Shown here: positions 30,375 through 40,288 of the stretch, one piece after another
Layout of the letters: each line of letters opens with the position of its first letter
How positions within the stretch are numbered: position 1 is the first letter of the stretch
Source: Membranipora membranacea
Lineage: Eukaryota > Bryozoa > Gymnolaemata > Cheilostomatida > Membraniporidae
DNA: 64,000 nucleotides
Reading direction: 5' to 3'
NCBI GenBank assembly: GCA_914767715.1
Contig: OU612068.1
Coordinates: 2,666,001-2,730,000 of the forward strand
Notes under the pieces: generated by a model
What the model was told of the DNA's origin: nothing
Database searches by the model: none
What the model saw: only the letters and a program-made list of their open reading frames with translations
Translations under genes and position numbers: made by a program

Positions 30375-33300
30375 ATGGAGGATTTAGGTTACACGTAAGT
30401 ACTATACCTGGGTATCAAACGATCCTGTAGACTTGTCGCTGCATTAGAAACAATTTATTATTTAATTTGAGCAGTTTGTCATTTTGAATTTGTTGGCAAC
30501 TCTCTTCACATTTTGATCACAAGCAAGTACATAAGATCGCTTTCAGGTGCAGATACATTTGAGGTCTTTACATTCAATCAAATTCAGATTTGATCAAAAA
30601 TTGCGCTCCAAAATTATAACCAAACAGGACCAGTCCTTCTATCATTAAATGCCTTATTTCATTTTTTTATTTGTTCATACACCACATTATCACACCTTTT
30701 GTTCCATTTTACAGCATGTCCGGCTTCTTGGAAGCCGTGACAAAGGTAGGAAAATTCTCACTTCGCTGGGACGATGACTTCTTCGACAGATGCAGCCATC
30801 GATATACTGTCATCATTCTTGTAGTCTTTGTTGTGGTGAGTGATTATACCTTCGTCCAAACGCATTAAATACCTGAATACAATCTTACCTTTGAAGGTGC
30901 ATGTACGAATTATCCAACAGGAACCCTGCCCACTCAAGATGCCAGGCTAAGTTTGCAGGCTATTTCTGACGAATATTCAGACCTTGACACTCCCATTCTA
31001 TCAACAGCAAAAGTGTGACAAGGGTCTTCACTCTGATATTAACATAAAAAATCAATTAGGATTAATGGAGATATGGAGGTCAAAGTGGTCATCTGCCTTG
31101 AGGCGCACTACTCACTTTTTGGTATGCACTGTGTACATGCAGTTGTGAATTTGCATGTGACTGGGCTGCACACTCTTAGTTGGGATGATTGAACTCTTTT
31201 CAAGGTTTGCTAAATCACATCCTCAATCAGGGTGTGATGACAACAATTATTGCGATGTCCTAATTTCCTTATACGTGAAACATTTTGTTGAGAAGAAGAT
31301 ACCTACCAAGTTTTGAAAATTCCAGAAAAGCTGCATTTTTAGGAATGCTGTTTGCATTTTAATTACCTCATGATTTCACTACCTTTCTGTAGGTAACGAG
31401 CACAAAACAATATGTGGGAGATCCGATATCATGCTGGTGTCCTGCGACATTCACAGATCCTATGATAGAGTATACTAATCATATATGCTGGATATCTAAC
31501 ACATACTTTGTACCAATGCAAATTGTCCCTGATAAACACGGTAAGTGCAAACTACCCCTAATATACCCACTAATATACCTATGACTTCGCTGCCACATAT
31601 ATGTTTGTCTATTGTTATCGAATGTGTTGCCATCAATCCCAGGGGTCGTTGGTATAAACATGTAATGCTATGTCATAATATTTCAACACAAGGCCTTTTT
31701 AACGTTTGCACACTTTGCCATGTAGCAGCAAATCATGTTTATACATAAAATATAATACTGATCTGCAGTATTACACCAAGGCTGTCAACTGCCTATATTT
31801 CAGTACATCAATTCTTTCCATACTAGAAAATTTTGGATGATTTATCAAAGATATAGCTGATCAAAGTTTTGCGGTGAATGCATGAGTTGAGTATTGCTCA
31901 ATAATAGTAACAAGTGGAAGCAGCTGACAGGAAGTATTACTCGCTCTGACATGAGGGCACAGGTTGTTTGGAGCACTTGGCAGCTGACCGATATGTCATA
32001 CTTGAGATTTACTGACTGATGTGTTGATTCTGATCTTCATCCCATGATCTTATCATATGTTTTTGATGTGTAAAAAAAGTTAGAATCGTAACATAGACTT
32101 CTGCTGTCTCTTTTGTGAAAGCGTGTATTTGGTAGTCTGCACCACCGTGGTCCAAGTTCCAAATAAATATTAATATTATTTGTCACAAGGCTGTTCCTTT
32201 GATTTAAGACATAATCAAAAGATCAATCAACTTAACATTCAGTAAAAGATGTTTCAAACCCGATGAGCGAAACAGATGGGTCAGGTTGGTCTTAGATCTG
32301 AATGTGTTTGTAAATATCAGGCCAATTTCACTTCGGTAATCCTTGTAATTGTTATTACGTACAGTTGCTTGCCCTTTGTCTCAGGTGAGGACAACTATCA
32401 TGACACTCAACTTTTCTTCGTTTGTTGTATCATAATAAGATTGATGTTGTTTTTCACACAGATGTACCGAGAGAGGAGATAGTTGGTTACTACCAGTGGA
32501 TACCCCTAGTACTGCTGCTTCAAACGCTCTGCTTCTACACGCCAAGTATTATATGGTCTACACATAACAATGCTGTCGGTATGGATATAAACAGAATGGT
32601 GTTACTTATATCAGGTGTAGAACATATCAACCCAGATATCAGAGATAAATCCATCAAGTTCATATGCCGACATTTTGACAGAGCGCTAGCCTATCAGCGA
32701 GAATATAGGCGAGGTAGAGTTAGAAGATTCATGCATACGCTGTCAAGATACTGTTGCTGTCCTATCGGCAAACTGTACGGAAATTATCTCATCATGTTGA
32801 ACTTGTTGGTGAAGCTACTGTACATACTTAACGCTGTGGGACAACTCTGGTTACTGAATGTGTTTATATCTAATGACACGTACAGTTATACCTTCTATGG
32901 ACTTGAGGTACTGACTGCTATTTGGCATCACGAGCAGCCAAACAGTCGCATGTTCCCTCGAATAACACTCTGTGATTTCCAGATCAGGCAAATGCAGAAC
33001 GTTCACGACTACACCGTTCAATGCACTCTTCCAATCAACTTATTCAACGAAAAAATCTACATCTTCCTCTGGTTCTGGATACTGTTTGTGGCCGGTGTGA
33101 CTGTTGTAGGATTCGTGTACATGATTTGGACACTTTTCTCTATGAATCGTGTAACATATCTCAAAAAGTATCTGCGAATCACCGGCAAGCTAAAAAAGGA
33201 TAACCCTACTGATGAAAGGCTTATTAGACAATTCGTCAACGAGTATCTACGACAGGACGGTGTTTTCGCTCTCAGACTGGTGGCTAAAAACACAAACGAT

Positions 33301-33468
33301 GTCATTACCGCCGAGGTAATCAGCGCTATATACGAATACTTTAAGAAACACTATAAGCCTGCTAAGGTTATAATTACCAGAGATTTAGAATCCAGTAAAC
33401 TTAATGGAAGTTTGGGGTCGATGGGTGCTGCCCATTACCCAGCTTCATCTGCCCATGATTTGCCATAA
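30375..33468 (+). CDS. Innexin C, four exons, about 431 residues, with a glycosylation sequon in loop 2
   Basis: Third innexin of the cluster. Exons: 30375-30394, 30715-30835, 31393-31540, 32462-33468 (TAA). The 20-bp first exon reads MEDLGY(T), then [20 protein letters not shown]. Family marks: [68 protein letters not shown]. Gene structure differs from A and B: there is an extra intron inside TM1 (after ...VVFVV), one after DKH, and none downstream, so the last exon covers TM2 to the C terminus. An Asn-Asp-Thr sequon lies in the second extracellular loop (ISNDTYSYT, encoded near 32867-32893); A and B have no such site. Translation could also start at the exon 2 ATG (30716). The C terminus is short and ends HDLP. 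Confidence 0.92.
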
Positions 33469-34081
33469 TTCTATTTTTTGATCAACCCCGAGGCATTGTA
33501 TGCCCATAAGTATCCAAAAATGCACCTCATATGGGTTCCTCACACTGTGATAAAGCAGTGTGAGATACTTCTGTGCGTAGCATTGCTTCGGTTCTATGGA
33601 CAGCCCACTGCCAAAAGCTGAATCTCTCAAAATCTCTCAAAATCATTTATTACTCTCTGATATGATAACTTTTGTAGCTGATACTACTCAATTTTGACTT
33701 GGTTAACTCTAACATAAAATGCTGATTATCTTCATAGATTTTAATATATATATATAAGCTTAGAAGTTAGAGTAGCTTTAATTACTGTGGACTCTCACAA
33801 GAATCAGTAAAAAGCATTCATAAAGTAGTCTCTTTGTATGATATTTTAGTAATACCTGATGAATTATTATTTCTACCTCAGTGAAGAGTTTTGGTCATTA
33901 AAAGTACTAGTGCTTTGGTCATCTCATTCAGGTGCCATTATTGGTTGTAGGAAATATAGCTGACTGTCATCATTCAAAAACACAATGGTTGGCTGCTCTA
34001 CTTTTTGGCTTTTTAAAATTTCAAGTACTCGATCGTATAATTCACAAATCGTGGAATTGAAACCTCATTCTTCAGCAGGAA
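33469..34081. other. Spacer between innexin C and the repeat-tail membrane protein gene
   Basis: About 600 bp, AT-rich, with a small hairpin near 33541-33563. No exon, RNA gene or transposon recognised. It should hold the promoter of the next plus-strand gene. Confidence 0.35.
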
Positions 34082-36458
34082 ATGACGACCACTGCGGGTC
34101 AGATGGTAAACACAACAGTTAATGGTACTGCTGGAAATGTGACCACAACAGCAGCCTATGTTGATCCATTTTTCGGAAACCGTAAGCTGATAACTATTTG
34201 CGTTGTTTGTACTTGGGTATCTTATTTGTGGGTGAAGCTTGTTTTTTTTAATGACTCTCCTTGAGCCTGTTTCCATCTCATTAGCATACGGGCAGGTAAG
34301 CTTTAGTTACTATCCATAACAAAAACACCAATCCGAATGTGTGGCTAAGTATTATAATGCTAGTGAAACCCTAAAAACGCATGCGCTGTCACTTTGGCAA
34401 ACGGACCGAGAAATATTCGATTAATGTAAAATTAGCCTACATCAGCATCCTAACAGATTTTGAGACTGGACCTGGCTTTTGGACATAGGTGCAATTTAAC
34501 TCCAACGTCAATATTGTGGGAGCTAACCCAGGTACCAATAAGTGCGTTTCGTACAGTGGTTTGGCAGTTGCTTTTTTCTTTAGTTCCTAAACCTGCGGTG
34601 GTATTCCTACTGGTGTGCGCTGGTTTTGCTGTGCTGGCTGTCCTAGTTATACTATATCTCTACGAGGTGGCCTGCTTTAAAATAACACATGGGAGAACAT
34701 GTATCGATGTTAAACGCCTTAAAGAACGTAAGTCTTGTTAACTCTTTTTCATCTCTGTCCTTACTAGAGAGGTTGTGCCTGGTTAAAACTTTGCCAGGCT
34801 GTCTGGATGAGTTGCTTAATCTTTCAGTCCTTTCAGTCTGTGAATACTGTCACGCAGATGGCAAGAGTTTGGGGGGGGGGAGGTACAACCTCAAACTGAT
34901 GAACACTGAGCAAATATGTTCATGAAAACTCTGTTTTGGTAATTTTCTTTTGGTCCTTAATGACCAGGATTCCCAGACTGTAGCCTTACTTTTCTCAATT
35001 CCAAGTATTTTGAGTTGGCCCCAATAAAACATAATTTTTTAATGCAAGCGTTACCAATGCCTTAACCTAGTGCATGTTTTGCCAACATATGGAAGCAAAA
35101 GTGGTTATATCATGGAAGTCTCTCTTCCTTGACATTTCTCAAATAATTTTTCAGAAAGTAATGCAAGGAAAAGAATTGATAGAGGGACCTCCGTGGTGGA
35201 ACCTAAAGTTGGGCCTGGACAGGCAAGAGTGTTTCTAGGCTGGGAAACCGCAGCAAAGAAGGAGGACCCTACTATTGTAATAGAACAAGATGAATATTGC
35301 CTTTGTCATAAAACCTCATCTGTCTACAGTGAAATTCCCCTGGAAGTACTGAATGCAAAGAGGAAAAGCATGGTTGTCAAAGATATACTTTTGACACAAT
35401 TAATGAGAGAACAAACCAGAAATGGAAGCCCAAATGGAAGTGAGAAAGAAGCCAAGGAAGAAAAGAATATTGAAGTTGTATTGGTGAAAACACAACACAG
35501 CCTAAATGAAAGTGCCAACAATGAGAGCATGAGAGAAAACAGCAGCGTAGGCATCAAAGAAGTCCAAGAAGATAAAGACATTCAAATCTTCACGGGAAAC
35601 AAACAACCCAAACTAAATGGCTGTGACCAAAAGGAGATCATGAGAGAATACAACAGAAGAAGCATGAAAGATACCCAGGATGATAGGGACATTCGACTTT
35701 TTATGGGAAACACACATCCCAAACTTAATAGAAGGGACAGGAAAGAGATCATGAGCGAATACAACCAAAGGAGAAGCATGAAAGAAGCCCATGAAGATCG
35801 GGATAGTCAAGTCTTTACGGGAAACACACACCCCTGCCTTAATAGATGTGACACAGAAGAGATCATAAGAGAATACAACAGGAGAAAAAGCATGAAAGAA
35901 ACCCAGGAAGATCGGAACAGTCAGATCTTAATTGGAAAAACGCAACCCTGCCCTGGTAGATGTTCCAGAAAAGAGCTAGCAAGGGACGTTCAAATCTTAC
36001 TAGGAGAAGCACAAATAAGCCTCGATAGAAATGGCAGAAAAGAAAACATCAGAGAAGGAAACAAGACAAAAGCAGAGTTAGAAAGGGATGTTCAAATCTT
36101 ATTGGGAGAAGCACAGCCCAGCCTAAATCAAAATGCCACGAAAAAGAGCATCAGCGAAAACAGTAGAAGAGGAAGCATGAAAGAGACCCAGGAAGAAAAG
36201 GAAGAAAGGGACATTCAAATCTTATTGGGAGGAACAATTCCCAGTGAAGATAGTTTAACAGGTTACCTCACAGCCAATTTTAACGGAGATAAGTCCATAG
36301 ATGGACAGCAGGAATATGATATAACAGACAATGATGAGAATATTTATGATGAAATTGATGACACATATCAGAAACACCTAGAGGAAAAGCAGAATGTTCA
36401 AAAAGAAAAATCAGGTAATTCCATGCTACAGTGTCCAAATAGAGTATCTGGAGACTAG
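34082..36458 (+). CDS. Single-pass membrane protein with a tandemly repeated, highly charged cytoplasmic tail
   Basis: I do not recognise the family. Exons: 34082-34181, 34584-34727, 35155-36458, with GT-AG junctions and phases 1 and 1; about 515 residues if the frame runs to TAG 36456-36458. Residues 1-33 are Thr/Asn-rich with three N-glycosylation sequons (NTT, NGT, NVT) and no signal peptide. Residues about 38-65 are one hydrophobic helix (VVFLLVCAGFAVLAVLVIL), followed by basic residues, predicting an extracellular N terminus. The tail is about 430 residues of Lys, Arg, Glu, Asp, Gln. It contains roughly seven degenerate repeats of 23-42 residues around (D/N)xQ(I/V)(F/L)xGxxxPxLNR, then (K/E)E(I/N)xREYNRR and SMKETQEDR. 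RRKSM and RRGSM fit a basophilic-kinase consensus. The end carries an acidic Tyr-rich patch (NIYDEIDDTY). A donor-like TCAG|GTAATT at 36414 means this last exon may continue elsewhere (see 50842-52431). Confidence 0.75.
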
Positions 36459-37403
36459 GGGTAGCTAGAAGCTAATATTATGGCTCTGATATGATTGGCT
36501 GCTGGTCAGCCACACAGGGCTGACGCCTTTGCGTGGAAGCTATCTACACTCAATAATCACACAAATTACATATGAGAATATGATATTGGATAATTGCAGC
36601 CTGGGTTGAGAGCCAATCCAGGCTAGGATAATTGGTTGTTATTACAGTCCTTAACTTAGAAAACTTTGAACTGTTAGAGGGTGGGGGAGAGGGTGATTCA
36701 TAAATAATTCTGAACTAGACATATCATTAATTGTGTCCTATTTAGGCTTAAATATGTGATGGATTAAAATGAGTAACAGATACAGAAGATTATTTACAGT
36801 AGTTGTAGAAAAAAAATATTTGCTCAGCCACTCGACAGTCAGGCATAAAACTTTGCGATTCACCATATGGAATTTAAATTGCTGTATGAAACTGCAATTA
36901 GAGAAACAGTACATCAATTTGAGGTAGTAGATAAATTGATTCACTAGATTTCCTTAATATTTACAGCTAGAAGCCTAGAATGACCAAGTTTTACGGGTAG
37001 AACTAGTCTAAGTGTTCAGATTGTGGCAAGTGCGATTGTGTGGCATCACAATATCAAACATTACCTTTCGTAATGTAATGCCACAAGCTTGCACTTGCAG
37101 TCGTCTTACATTATGAATATAATGTATAGATTCAATGAAAATTAGACTACGTTGGCGTCGCAATGCCTCCCAATAAGTTTGGGGAGCCAACAATTTAAAC
37201 TACCCGTTAGTGATTCGAAAAAGTGAGAAATTATTTGAATGCGCCGCAGGGTGCCTTCAACTATTACCTCTATTATTTAACAAACAACACGTATTTACAA
37301 TATATCATATAATTAGGAACATCCTACCTTGGGAATTCACATCTGTTATTAGTAGGATAAGTCTCAATGTCTCATCAAGGCCTATCTCAGAGGGACATTC
37401 AAT

Positions 37404-37459
37404 CGGGGTGTAGCTCAAGTGGTAGAGCGCTCGCTTAGCATGTGAGAGGTACCCGGACT
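37404..37459 (+). pseudogene. tRNA-Ala pseudogene (T arm lost)
   Basis: The first three quarters match, almost base for base, the tRNA-Ala at 38055-38127 on the opposite strand, including the D arm and the anticodon loop TTAGCAT. After AGGTAC the T arm and the acceptor 3' strand are replaced by unrelated sequence. With the intact copy it forms an inverted pair about 600 bp apart. Confidence 0.65.
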
Positions 37460-37513
37460 GTTAGTAACCCATCCGCGTCTATCAAAGTTGTGTCCAAATG
37501 CCTTTTATGCAAA

Positions 37514-37618
37514 CGGATGCCTATTTGGCACCCGGTGGTTGTCGATTGCCAACCGGATGCCTAATATACAACCACTGGTTATCCACATGGCATCTGGTGG
37601 TTGCCAAATAGGCATCCG
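37514..37618. repeat. Foldback element with 17-bp perfect arms
   Basis: CGGATGCCTATTTGGCA (37514-37530) is exactly complementary to 37602-37618. The 71-bp interior has further internal complementarity (GGTGGTTG and CAACCAC) and repeats of the GGATGCCTA motif, so the block can fold into a branched hairpin. It has no coding capacity. Confidence 0.6.
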
Positions 37619-38054
37619 AATGGGTTCTTTGCGCAGCAGAGACAAAACTTAGGTCTGATGATAGGTTACAAGGTGCTCACCTCTACAAACAAAATTGCTT
37701 TCAGAGCCTCATCAACACTTCAGTATTTCTGACTCTATTCTCACTGTAGAGGGTCATGCAATTAACATCACTCCATTACTTACATCATCTGATATGATTA
37801 ATATGTTCTATTGCTTCAGAGTAGATAACTCCTACGAAAAGCAGATCATTTTCAAATCGTCTCGAACACTGATATATTCTTATCAATGGTTCTGACTTTT
37901 TGTCATTGTGGTGGCCATAGATCGATCGTTATATTATAATAATTGTATGGTGGTGGCCCTCTGTGTTCAAATGCATCAACATTTTATGGCACCAAAACAT
38001 GGAACACCAACTGACAAGTGAGTACCCTCCCCTTCACCTGACTCCCAAAAGAAT

Positions 38055-38127
38055 TGGAGGTGCCGGGTATCAATCCCGGTACCTCTCACATGCTAAGCGA
38101 GCGCTCTACCACTTGAGCTACACCCCC
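38055..38127 (-). tRNA. tRNA-Ala (AGC anticodon)
   Basis: The 73-nt minus-strand sequence folds as a complete cloverleaf. The acceptor pairs GGGGGTG with CACCTCC (one G-U), the D stem is GCTC/GAGC, the anticodon stem CTCGC/GTGAG, the loop TTAGCAT with anticodon AGC, and the T stem CCGGG/CCCGG, with discriminator A. The T loop is ATTGATA instead of the usual TTCGANN, so the normally invariant C56 is T. Combined with a broken copy nearby, this leaves open that it is a recent tRNA-like retrocopy. Confidence 0.72.
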
Positions 38128-38174
38128 ATTGGGACAGATTGGGGAAAACAGACTAACAAATCAACCAACTACCA

Positions 38175-38422
38175 TTATAGTCGGGGGTCCCGGGGGAGGG
38201 GGGGGGGGGTCAAAATCCATGTTGAAAGTGTAAAAGCTGAGTTTCATACATTATTTAGTATAAGTGTTTTATTTTTGTATTCCAAGCTCAGAACAGGAAT
38301 CACAAGGGGGGTTTCATGGAATTTCACTCATCTTAATCAGGGGGTACAACTTTTTCCATAATCAACCTTTCAGAACATATCTTTAACTTGTGATAAAAGT
38401 TCTCAATATTTAGAGCTAATAC
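38175..38422 (+). repeat. Dispersed repeat, copy 1, left part (split by the LTR element)
   Basis: This sequence and 45803-46416 together match the reverse complement of 49715-50522. The LTR retrotransposon sits between the two parts. The repeat family is unrecognised; there are no obvious terminal inverted repeats and no coding capacity. A long G-run (about 38190-38209) is an expansion in this copy relative to the other. Confidence 0.75.
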
Positions 38423-39200
38423 TGTGGTATCGAGCAAATAAACAGTGGTTATCCCCCTTGACATTAAACAAAGTATACTAACTGGCTCAGACATTTATCT
38501 TAGTACTCACTATTGTTTTGTATTTGTATTGTCTATTATTTCTTACCTTGTCAATATGTATATATATTCTGTTTTATTCCAGTAATGCTTAGAGTGACAA
38601 TCAACACTTGTCATTGTGTAACAAACCTTTAGTTTAGTGTTAATACAATTTTATAGAAGAGTAAGATTTTGATTTGCCAGTTTTGCAGTTAAGCAAATAA
38701 TAACAATCAAAATAAATATTCAGAATACTTATTTCTGTGTAATGTTTATTTAATGTCGATCTAAGGAGGATTACTGGGATATCGGAGTTTGTTAATAGTT
38801 TTGCATCAAGGCTAAAAACGGATATAATCTCGGAAACTAAATATCGATCTAAGGAGGATTTCTGGAATATCAGAGTTTGTTGATAGTTTTGCATCGAGGC
38901 TAAAAACGGATATAATCTCGGAAACTAAATATCGATCTAAGGAGGATTTCTGGAATATCAGAGTTTGTTGATAGTTTTGCATCGAGGCTGTACCAAAGTC
39001 AATACCCAATCGAGTTATATGTTCATATAATCTCAAACAAGTAGTTATATTAATATTTGTGCACTATAAGTTTTTATAGTTGCTCGTAAATATTTTAGTT
39101 CTAAAATATTAGCCACAATTACAAGACAGTAATAAACACCTGCTATAAGTTTCTATAGCCAGGTAAAGCAAGTCATGCACAAAATAGGAAGGATATAACA
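38423..39200 (+). repeat. 5' long terminal repeat, 778 bp
   Basis: Begins TGTGGTATCG and ends GATATAACA. It contains a tandem array of 88-bp units (38756-38998, about 2.8 copies) that are about 90 percent alike, and possible polyadenylation signals (AATAAA near 38712 and 39130). It should supply the promoter and RNA start for the element. Confidence 0.95.
38756..38998 (+). repeat. Tandem 88-bp repeats inside the 5' LTR
   Basis: TCGATCTAAGGAGGAT recurs at 38756, 38844 and 38932, an exact 88-bp period. Units 2 and 3 are nearly identical, unit 1 is more diverged and the third is incomplete. The same array is present in the 3' LTR (from about 45358), so it was present before insertion. Confidence 0.9.
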
Positions 39201-39201
39201 T

Positions 39202-39219
39202 TGGTGGCAGCGGTGGGAT
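39202..39219 (+). other. Retrotransposon primer-binding site (tRNA-Leu)
   Basis: The 18 bases TGGTGGCAGCGGTGGGAT are complementary to the 3' end, including CCA, of animal tRNA-Leu as I recall that sequence. They start two bases after the end of the 5' LTR, the usual position for minus-strand priming. Confidence 0.8.
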
Positions 39220-39255
39220 GTGTAACGTTCTACTTCCAGGACAACCCACTACAGA

Positions 39256-40266
39256 ATGGATCAAGCTGATGAACATGAGGTACAGGCCCTCCAGGATGCG
39301 GGCGGGGACCAAGAACCAGAAGTACCGGCTGTTCAGGCACAGGCACCGCCTGTCCAGCCACCCCCTGCCCAAGCACCGCCTGTTCAGGCGGCTGCGCCTG
39401 ATGCACAAGGATTTCTACAAAACCTTAATGAGCTGATAAGAGCCACTGTCGCTCAGGCTCAGGCTGGATACCATATACCTGCTTTGAAACTGAAAGTCCC
39501 AACGTTCAACGGAAAAGGTGATGTGGAGCTCTTTCTTACACAGATACAAGAGATTACTTTGTACCAGGAGTGGGACGAAGAGACCATTGTTCTGAAAGCA
39601 AGAGAAGGCCTATCAGGGCCAGCACAAGAATGTGGTAGATCGGGGACTTGGCAAGGGATTGTGGATACCCTACGGTTACACTACGGACTCACAGCCACAG
39701 AGGCAGAGGCTAAGTTAGCTTCATATAGGAGAACACAGGGAGTTTCCTTGGCCGAATTTAGCACTGAAATAAAGAAACTGGTGAACGTAGCCTATGCCGA
39801 TGCAGAGGAGCCTGTGAGACGGCGGCTGACTATGGAGAGGTTTAAACTTGGAGTGAACCATCCCGGTGTGCAGGGACACTTGTTGGCTAGGCAACCAGAA
39901 ACACTGGAGGATATGGTTCGGGCAGGTAATGAGTTCTTGCTAGTCACCAAGAGCTCCATAGCCCTAGGACAACCAAGAGTGCGTGAGGTTGACGATACTA
40001 AAGAAGAACAGGTTCGACAGGTGACAACGGATGGAGCAGACATTCACACCATTACCAAGGCGGTGGAGGCCCTTACTAAGGAATTGTCAGAACTGAAGAA
40101 TAAATTGGACAAGTCAGATAGAGGCTCTCACTCAAAAGGGGGAAGGAGCGGGCGCCCACCACCGAAACAAGATGGTTGCTGGGGATGCAAGCAGACTGGC
40201 CATATTAGAAAGGAATGTCCTACCAACCCCTGGCCGGCGGGAAACGAAGAGGGTCCACGACAGTAA
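39256..40266 (+). CDS. gag: Retrotransposon Gag (capsid/nucleocapsid), 336 residues
   Basis: Structural protein that packages element RNA. The N terminus is a Pro/Ala/Gln-rich linker (residues about 20-50). The middle resembles the retrotransposon capsid fold (FNGKGDVELFLTQIQ, then LARQPETLEDMVRAGNEF). The C terminus has one CCHC zinc knuckle, C308-X2-C311-X4-H316-X4-C321. The start is the first ATG after the primer site. The stop TAA (40264-40266) lies in the loop of the frameshift stem. The frame is fully open. Pol lies in the -1 frame and overlaps the last 50 or so bases. Confidence 0.93.
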   Translation: MDQADEHEVQALQDAGGDQEPEVPAVQAQAPPVQPPPAQAPPVQAAAPDAQGFLQNLNELIRATVAQAQAGYHIPALKLKVPTFNGKGDVELFLTQIQEITLYQEWDEETIVLKAREGLSGPAQECGRSGTWQGIVDTLRLHYGLTATEAEAKLASYRRTQGVSLAEFSTEIKKLVNVAYADAEEPVRRRLTMERFKLGVNHPGVQGHLLARQPETLEDMVRAGNEFLLVTKSSIALGQPRVREVDDTKEEQVRQVTTDGADIHTITKAVEALTKELSELKNKLDKSDRGSHSKGGRSGRPPPKQDGCWGCKQTGHIRKECPTNPWPAGNEEGPRQ

Positions 40267-40288
40267 GGGAAGGTCACAGTCGTGGACC
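40239..40288 (+). promoter_or_regulatory. Programmed -1 ribosomal frameshift signal between gag and pol
   Basis: The slippery heptamer GGGAAAC (40239-40245) is in the correct Gag phase (G GGA AAC). A 6-nt spacer follows, then a perfect 10-bp stem, GGTCCACGAC (40252-40261) with GTCGTGGACC (40279-40288), around a 17-nt loop containing the gag stop. A possible pseudoknot pairs AGGTC in the loop with GACCT just downstream. Slipping back one base enters the open pol frame, so Gag-Pol would be made as a fusion. Confidence 0.85.

Larger units (their letters stand above)
36459..38054. other. Repeat-containing non-coding stretch (probable intron)
   Basis: No exon seen. It contains an imperfect inverted repeat near 37029-37099, a tRNA-Ala pseudogene at 37404-37459 and a foldback element at 37514-37618. 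It lies between the repeat-tail gene and the LTR element and may belong to a long intron. Confidence 0.45.

Noticed and set aside
35324-35831. Minus-strand open frames opposite the repeat-tail exon
   Set aside because: Hydrophobic shadow frames created by the Lys/Glu-rich codons of the plus-strand gene.
37500-37640. CRISPR-like short repeats
   Set aside because: The repeated motifs are inverted arms of a foldback and irregularly spaced; the genome is eukaryotic.
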